A DNA stretch of 64,000 bases. Origin: Streptomyces sp. NBC_01260 (lineage in GTDB: Bacteria > Actinomycetota > Actinomycetes > Streptomycetales > Streptomycetaceae). Positions 59,309 through 64,000 of the stretch are shown here, piece by piece. The notes beneath the pieces were generated by a model. It saw only the letters and a list, made by a program, of their open reading frames with translations, ran no database searches and was not told the DNA's origin. Each line of letters starts with the position of its first letter. Position 1 is the stretch's first letter. The position numbers and the translations under genes are program-made. The stretch covers positions 8,308,001-8,372,000 of the forward strand of contig NZ_CP108464.1 of the NCBI RefSeq assembly GCF_036226405.1, given 5' to 3'.

Positions 59309-59929
59309 ATGGCCTACCGCAAGACCCCAGCCGAAATCGGCCGGCTCGAAGCCGCCAGGGAGCACCTCGTCACCTGTGCCACCTCGGTGGTCACCGAGGT
59401 GGGCTGGGCGCAGGCGTCCGTGACCGCCGTCGCCGACTCGGCGGGCATCGCCGCCGGCTCCGTGTATCAGCACTTCGCGTCCAAGACGGCACTGGCCGTC
59501 GAGGTGTTCCGGCGCGCCGCCGGACGCGAGGTCGACGTACTGGGCGAAGTGCTCCAAGGGCCGGGAAGCCCCGTCGAGCGGATCGGCCACGGCGTCGAGG
59601 TCTTCGCCCGCCGCGCCCTGGAGAACCGTGGACTGGCCTACGCGCTGCTCGCCGCCCCGGCCGAGCCGGCGGTCGGCGCCGAACGTCTCGACTTCCGCCG
59701 CCGCTACCGGGCCCTGTTCGCCCGGGCCGTCCACGAAGGAATCGAGGACGGCCTGCTGCCCGCCCAGAACGGCGAGATCACCGCGGCCGCGCTCACCGGG
59801 GCGATCGGCGAGGTGCTCGTCGACCCGCTCGGCACCCGCGACGAGGAGGCCGCGGAGGAACTCCTCGTTGAACTCGTCGCCATGGCGTTGCGCTGCGCGG
59901 GCGCCCCGCCCGCCGCTGGGCAGCCCTGA
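59309..59929 (+). CDS. TetR-family transcriptional regulator
   Basis: A 206-residue regulator. The N-terminal HTH is clear (AREHLVTCATSVVTEVGWAQ, then ASVTAVADSAGIAAGSVYQH, FASKTALAVEVFRRAAGRE). The C-terminal domain is helical and ligand-binding (VFARRALENRGLAYALLAAP; RRRYRALFARAVHEGIEDGL). ATG 59309 is used. It lies 62 bases ahead of an AidB-like acyl-CoA dehydrogenase on the same strand and probably controls it, as TetR regulators commonly do for fatty-acid-type genes. Confidence 0.9.
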   Translation: MAYRKTPAEIGRLEAAREHLVTCATSVVTEVGWAQASVTAVADSAGIAAGSVYQHFASKTALAVEVFRRAAGREVDVLGEVLQGPGSPVERIGHGVEVFARRALENRGLAYALLAAPAEPAVGAERLDFRRRYRALFARAVHEGIEDGLLPAQNGEITAAALTGAIGEVLVDPLGTRDEEAAEELLVELVAMALRCAGAPPAAGQP

Positions 59930-59991
59930 CCCGGTCGGTGCGTCCCAGCCGCTTGCCCCCGCCTTACGTTCCCTTCCACTCGGAGGACCCC

Positions 59992-61650
59992 GTGCGCACG
60001 ACCGACGCTCCACACAGCCACCCCACCACCCTGACGCACGAAGTGACCAACCAGCCGCCGCCGTTGACCGGCCATGACGTCGCCGACGACGCGGTCCTGC
60101 TGGAGGGAGTGCGCCGCGAGGGTGCGGAGTGGCACACCGAGGAACTCCACCGCCTCGGCCGCCTCGTCGGCGGCGAGGAGGCCCAGGAGTGGGCCGACCA
60201 GGCCAATCACCACGAACCCGTGCTGCGCACACACGACCGCTACGGTCACCGGGTCGACGAGGTCGAGTTCCACCCCGCCTACCACCACCTCATGGACACC
60301 TCGGTGGGTGCGGGCCTCGCCGGCGCGGCGTGGGCCGACGAGCGGCCGGGCGCCCATGTGGCCCGCGCCGCGGGCTTCATGCTGATGACGACGCTGGAGC
60401 CGGGACACCTGTGCCCGGTCTCCATGACGTACGCGGTGGTCCCGGCGCTGCGCCACTCACCCGGCCTGGCCAAGACGTACGAACCCCTTCTCACGAGCCG
60501 GGTCTACGAGGCCGGGCTGCGCGCCCCCGCCGGCAAGCGGGGACTGCTCGCCGGGATGGGCATGACCGAGAAGCAGGGCGGCACCGACGTACGAGCCAAC
60601 ACCACCACGGCCGCCGAGGCGGCCGACGGAACCTGGCGGCTGCGCGGGCACAAGTGGTTCACCAGCGCACCGATGAACGACCTCTTCCTGGTGCTGGCCC
60701 AGGCGCCCGGCGGGCTCTCCTGCTTCCTCGTGCCCCGCGTGCTGCCGGACGGCAGCCGCAACACCTTCCGGATCCAGCGGCTCAAGGACAAGCTCGGCAA
60801 CCGTGCCAACGCCAGCAGCGAGCCTGAGTTCGACGACACGGTGGCCTGGCTCGTCGGCACCGAGGGCAAGGGCGTACGCACCATCATCGACATGGTGACC
60901 ATGACACGCCTGGACTGCGTTCTCGGCTCCGCGGCCGGGACCCGTGCCGCACTCGCCCAGGCCGCCCACCACGCCCGCCACCGAGCGGTGTTCGGCGCCA
61001 AACTGATCGACCAGCCCCTGATGCGCAACGTGATCGGCGACCTCTCCGTGGAGTCCGAGGCCGCCACCACGCTCGCGCTGCGCCTGGCCGGCGCCGCCGA
61101 CCGGGCCCAGCGGGGCGACGCGGGGGAGCGCGCGTTCCTGCGGCTCGCCACGGCCGTGGGCAAGTACTGGGTGTGCAAGCGGCAGCCCGCCGCTGTGGCC
61201 GAGGCGCTGGAATGCCTGGGGGGAAACGGCTATGACGAAGCGTCAGGAATGCCCCGCCTCTACCGGGAGGCGCCGCTCAACGGCATCTGGGAGGGCTCGG
61301 GCAATGTGAACGCCCTCGACCTGCTGCGGGCGCTGGGGCGCGAGCCCGAGTCCCTCGACGCCTTCCGCACCGAGATCGAGGCGGCCTCGGGCGCCGACCG
61401 GCGGCTGGACGCGGCCTGGCAGGCGCTGCGCGGCGAACTCGTCCTCACCGAGGACGCTCCTCTGCGCGCCCGCCGTCTCATCGAGCGCGCCGCGCTCGTG
61501 CTCCAGGGCTCCCTCCTCGTACGGCACGCGCCGGCTGCCGTCGCCGACGCGTTCTGCGCGTCCCGGCTGGACGGGGACCAGGGCCTGGCATTCGGCACCC
61601 TTGCGCCGGGCACGGATTTCGCCGGGCTGCTGGAGCGGCTCCCCGCCTGA
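59992..61650 (+). CDS. Acyl-CoA dehydrogenase, AidB-like
   Basis: A 552-residue flavoprotein of the AidB branch, longer than ordinary acyl-CoA dehydrogenases. Seen are the N-terminal TNQPPPLTGHDVADDAVLLE, typical of AidB (NQ-PPL), RPGAHVARAAGFMLMTTLEP, LLAGMGMTEKQGGTDVRANT (flavin contact), GTWRLRGHKWFTSAPMNDLF, LGNRANASSEPEFDDTVAWL, VEALECLGGNGYDE-like AEALECLGGNGYDEASGMP and LYREAPLNGIWEGSGNVNAL. GTG 59992 follows GGAGGACCCC. E. coli AidB is tied to the alkylation response and binds DNA; Streptomyces members may instead act on isovaleryl- or other acyl-CoA. It is preceded by its likely TetR regulator. Confidence 0.88.
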   Translation: MRTTDAPHSHPTTLTHEVTNQPPPLTGHDVADDAVLLEGVRREGAEWHTEELHRLGRLVGGEEAQEWADQANHHEPVLRTHDRYGHRVDEVEFHPAYHHLMDTSVGAGLAGAAWADERPGAHVARAAGFMLMTTLEPGHLCPVSMTYAVVPALRHSPGLAKTYEPLLTSRVYEAGLRAPAGKRGLLAGMGMTEKQGGTDVRANTTTAAEAADGTWRLRGHKWFTSAPMNDLFLVLAQAPGGLSCFLVPRVLPDGSRNTFRIQRLKDKLGNRANASSEPEFDDTVAWLVGTEGKGVRTIIDMVTMTRLDCVLGSAAGTRAALAQAAHHARHRAVFGAKLIDQPLMRNVIGDLSVESEAATTLALRLAGAADRAQRGDAGERAFLRLATAVGKYWVCKRQPAAVAEALECLGGNGYDEASGMPRLYREAPLNGIWEGSGNVNALDLLRALGREPESLDAFRTEIEAASGADRRLDAAWQALRGELVLTEDAPLRARRLIERAALVLQGSLLVRHAPAAVADAFCASRLDGDQGLAFGTLAPGTDFAGLLERLPA

Positions 61651-61664
61651 CGCAGGGACGGCGG

Positions 61665-61681
61665 GGGCCGGCGCGCGGCCC
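61665..61681. terminator. Short hairpin between convergent genes
   Basis: GGGCCG and CGGCCC pair across five bases in the 43-base gap between the acyl-CoA dehydrogenase stop and the stop of the opposite-strand NTF2-like gene. It may serve both. Confidence 0.4.
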
Positions 61682-61693
61682 ACCCCGTGCGGC

Positions 61694-62143
61694 TCAGTGC
61701 GTCGGAGCCGGCGATGTGCAGGCGTCGGCGACAGCCGCCGTGTCCCAGTAGAACGGACGGACCTCGGTGATCCGCCCGTCCTCGACCGTGACCGTTTGCA
61801 GGATCGGGAAACTGAGTTCACGGCCGGTCGCCCGGGCGCGGGCACGGACCTGCGTGAGCACGACCGCAGTCTCACCGGTGGCAAGGAACTCCTGCTCGAC
61901 CATGTCGAACGACTCCCACACCTGTGCCATCCGGAGGAAGAAATCCGTCATGCTGTCGTGTCCGCGCCATGTGCCCCCATAGGGCAGAGCAGCTGCTTGG
62001 TACAGCGTGACGTCCGGGGCGAAGAAGGGGGCGAGGAGGCCGAAGGAGGCCTCGCCGGGACCGCCGGCCGCCAGGTACTCGGCCTCGGCCGCGTACATGC
62101 CGGTGAGAACGGTCATTGAGTCCGTAGCTGATGACTTCGTCAT
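61694..62143 (-). CDS. NTF2-like (SnoaL-type) protein
   Basis: A 149-residue protein with the cone-shaped NTF2 fold: an N-terminal helix (MTVLTGMYAAEAEYLAAGGP), LLAPFFAPDVTLYQAAALPY, GGTWRGHDSMTDFFLRMAQV, and strands VEQEFLATGETAVVLTQVRA and FPILQTVTVEDGRITEVRPF ending YWDT. The W-R-G-H-D turn and the final I-x-E-x-R-P-F-Y-W are typical of SnoaL_2-type proteins. They can be small isomerases or hydrolases or have no enzymatic role. ATG 62143 aligns with the family. It is convergent with the acyl-CoA dehydrogenase. Substrate unknown. Confidence 0.85.
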   Translation of the reverse strand: MTKSSATDSMTVLTGMYAAEAEYLAAGGPGEASFGLLAPFFAPDVTLYQAAALPYGGTWRGHDSMTDFFLRMAQVWESFDMVEQEFLATGETAVVLTQVRARARATGRELSFPILQTVTVEDGRITEVRPFYWDTAAVADACTSPAPTH

Positions 62144-62210
62144 GCCGCCAGCATGATCACCGCAGTCCGGCCGTGTCCGGCGGCAAACAGACATCGTTGT
62201 CGAACGGCAG

Positions 62211-62860
62211 TTACTCGTGCGGTTCCCGCCCGGACCGGTCGCCCGCCACCAGCTGCCGTGCGGCAGCCGCATGACGTATGCCCGCCGGGTAGGGCAACGC
62301 CCGCACCAGCTTCTCGGCCCGGTCCAGGGCCTCCCGCGCGGCGTCGTCGTCCGCGAGCCGGAACAGGGACACCGCGAGGGCGATCCGTGCGTCCGGCTCG
62401 GCGATGCGCTCACCGGTCCGTCCGGCCCGTTCGGCCTCCGCGTGCGTGAGCCGCCGCGTCGATTCGGCGTGTCCCGCCCGGAGTTGCCCCAGGCCACAGC
62501 ACCGGGGCCTCCTGGGCGAAGCCGTCCACCGCGCGGAGCGCCTCGCCCGGAAGGCCGGTACGCGGGGCGAGTCGGCGCGGGCCGTGCGTACTTCATGGCA
62601 GGCCTGCCGGTCCATCATCCCCGCCGCGGACCTCGGCCCGGTCCAGGAGGGCCGCGGCGTTCGAGGGAGCCCCAGTGCGTATCCGGACCAGGGCCGGCGT
62701 CGCCAGGCTGTACGGCAGACACCATGCGTCGTCCGGCTCGGCGATCGCCACCGCTGACCGATCGGCAGGCCGGTTGACGGTGAGTGCTGTGGCCGCCCAT
62801 GCGGCGGTTCTGCGCCGGGGCGATCGGGACAGGTGCATCGGGATGCTCCTCCAGGAACGG
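62211..62860 (-). pseudogene. Decayed TPR-type gene
   Basis: Pieces in two or more frames give SAVAIAEPDDAWCLPYSLAT, PALVRIRTGAPSNAAALLDR, then AEPDARIALAVSLFRLADDD, AAREALDRAEKLVRALPYPA and a clean end at GREPHE. These are helical, TPR-like repeats of the kind found at the C terminus of large LuxR/AfsR-type regulators. Frameshifts near 62500 and 62600 and loss of the upstream part suggest a relic. Confidence 0.45.
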
Positions 62861-62987
62861 TACGGAGGAGCCCGGACGCCAGAAGAGCAGCATGGCCCCG
62901 TTCGGGTCCCTGTCGAGACTCCGCATCCGCATGGGTGCCCTGAATGGCCCAGCCCTGCTCGCGCCCGCGCGCCGCAGGCCGTTCCCT

Positions 62988-63011
62988 GACAGACAGACAG
63001 ACAGACAGACA
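62988..63011. repeat. (GACA)6 microsatellite followed by (CCGGA)3
   Basis: Six exact GACA units are followed by GACGAG and then three CCGGA units, 40-60 bases ahead of the GTG of the next gene. Slipped-strand changes here would alter the spacing of its upstream control region. Confidence 0.85.
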
Positions 63012-63050
63012 GACGAGCCGGACCGGACCGGACCGGGCAGGGGAGCAAGG

Positions 63051-64000
63051 GTGGAGGACGGAAGGGCACGGGAGGATGACGGCTCCGGGCAGTCCGAGCA
63101 GTCCGAACTCGAAGGTCTGCGCACGCGGGTGACAGCCCTTGAACGCGGAGTGGCACGGTCGCCCCGGCACCGCGGCCGGTCCTTCCTCGCCGCGCTGCTG
63201 ATCACGGTCGGATGCCTGCTCACACCCCTCTCCGTCGTCGCCGCCTGGGCGGCCGACGAGGTGGGGGACACCAGCCGCTACGTGGACACGGTCGGACCCC
63301 TGGCCTCCGACGCCGATGTCCAGGACGCCGTGGCCGGACGGGTGACCGACGCGCTCATGACCCGGATCGACCTCTCCACCCTGCTCGCCGACGTGGCGCC
63401 CGCGGACCGGCCGCGCCTGGAGAAGGCCCTGGGGCGGCTGGGTGACTCACTGGAGGCCGCGGTCCGCAGCTTCGTGCACGACAAGGCGAGCGCGGTCGCC
63501 GCCTCGGACGAGTTCAAGAAGATCTGGACCGAGGCCAACCGCCGGGCGCACAGCGCCGTGGTCAAGGCTCTGACCGGAAAGGGCGGCGGGGCGCTCACGC
63601 TGACGAACGACGCGGTCACCCTCGACCTCGGCCCGGTCGTCGAACGCGTCGAGCAGCGTCTGGTCGACGCCGGGATGACGGTCGCCGGGCGGATCCCCGA
63701 GATCCACACCGACATCACGCTCGTCAGGTCCGATGACATCGGCAAGGTCAAGACGTACATGCGGGTCCTGCAGTTCCTGGGCAACTGGCTGCCGGTCATC
63801 GCCCTCGTCCTGATCGCCGCCGGTGTGCTGCTCGCGGTGCGGCGACGGCGGGCCCTGGTCGCGGGATGTCTCGGCGCCGCCGTCGCCGCCGGTGTCCTCG
63901 GCATCGGGCTGCGCATCTTCCGGGGGTTCTACCTGGACGCGCTGCCGGCCGACGTCTCCCAGGGCGCGGCGGGCGCGGTCTACGACGCCCTGACCCACTT
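63051..64000 (+). CDS. Membrane protein, 3' end outside window
   Basis: GTG 63051 (preceded by GGGGAGCAAGG) opens VEDGRAREDDGSGQSEQSEL, an acidic and coiled-coil-like N terminus, then a first membrane helix (FLAALLITVGCLLTPLSVVA), an extracellular domain of about 170 residues (SRYVDTVGPLASDADVQDAV; SFVHDKASAVAASDEFKKIW; TLTNDAVTLDLGPVVERVEQ) and at least two more helices (LPVIALVLIAAGVLLAV; LVAGCLGAAVAAGVLGIGL). The frame is still open at the window end, after about 316 residues. The pattern fits a conserved actinobacterial integral membrane protein of unknown role. Confidence 0.85.
   Translation, partial: MEDGRAREDDGSGQSEQSELEGLRTRVTALERGVARSPRHRGRSFLAALLITVGCLLTPLSVVAAWAADEVGDTSRYVDTVGPLASDADVQDAVAGRVTDALMTRIDLSTLLADVAPADRPRLEKALGRLGDSLEAAVRSFVHDKASAVAASDEFKKIWTEANRRAHSAVVKALTGKGGGALTLTNDAVTLDLGPVVERVEQRLVDAGMTVAGRIPEIHTDITLVRSDDIGKVKTYMRVLQFLGNWLPVIALVLIAAGVLLAVRRRRALVAGCLGAAVAAGVLGIGLRIFRGFYLDALPADVSQGAAGAVYDALTH

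Noticed and set aside
1-64000. tRNA, rRNA, riboswitch or replication origin
   Set aside because: None could be recognised by eye; no cloverleaf, DnaA-box cluster or known riboswitch core was seen. An automated covariance-model scan would be decisive.

Overview
The window is high-GC DNA with GTG/TTG starts, purine-rich Shine-Dalgarno sites, an ECF sigma factor, F420-dependent LLM oxidoreductase, secreted FG-GAP and TAT-exported proteins and a DrrAB-type exporter. It reads as a Streptomyces (or close actinomycete) chromosome, most likely an arm or accessory region: mobile elements and decaying genes are very frequent, and no core informational gene, rRNA, tRNA or CRISPR array was seen.

Layout. 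1-6.8 kb: end of a DHFR-family gene, an LLM oxidoreductase, a HEAT-repeat gene, a three-gene recombinase/HTH/recombinase unit and a methyltransferase. 6.9-7.9 kb: an IS5-type element. 8.2-12.8 kb: an IclR regulator, an OPT transporter reduced by an internal deletion, an intact DUF917 gene and a secreted FG-GAP protein. 13.3-14.9 kb: a coupled small ORF/ECF sigma/unknown-protein operon. 15-18 kb: a PfkB sugar kinase beside relics of a GH32 fructosidase, an ISL3 transposase, a SUKH-type protein and an arsenic operon. 18-29 kb: a leftward set of five genes (two hemopexin-repeat proteins, two giant proteins of 1,757 and 1,032 aa, and a 115-aa protein) with no signal peptides and tight coupling.

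30-35.4 kb holds a 57-codon acidic peptide gene, a Cupin_4/JmjC-like oxygenase gene (with one apparent frameshift) and an ABC exporter. This is a candidate RiPP-like locus, now split by a 162-bp MITE inserted exactly in the peptide's stop codon and an ISAzo13 element inserted at the MITE's edge. Convergent to it is an HTH-membrane-propeller gene, also frameshifted. 38-41.5 kb: a gpsA relic, then a MarR-DrrA-DrrB efflux operon with a clear palindromic operator. 42-43.9 kb: a TAT-exported metallophosphoesterase with a LamG-like tail.

44.3-54.4 kb is a nested pile of mobile elements: two IS701-like copies in opposite orientation, three of the window's four apparently identical ISAzo13-family copies (1,697 bp each), the second MITE, an IS5-like element that encloses a VOC-family gene, and a 90-bp MITE related to the ISAzo13 ends. 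54.5-64 kb: an alpha/beta hydrolase with its own promoter and a 17-codon leader ORF, GNAT, an ISL3 relic split by an IS5 element, the 3' end of an alkylsulfatase gene, TetR plus AidB-like acyl-CoA dehydrogenase, an NTF2-like protein, a decayed TPR gene and the start of a membrane protein preceded by a (GACA)6 repeat.

Several otherwise good genes are broken by single-base shifts, so true decay and assembly indels both need to be considered. All family assignments come from reading the translated sequence; no database search was possible.
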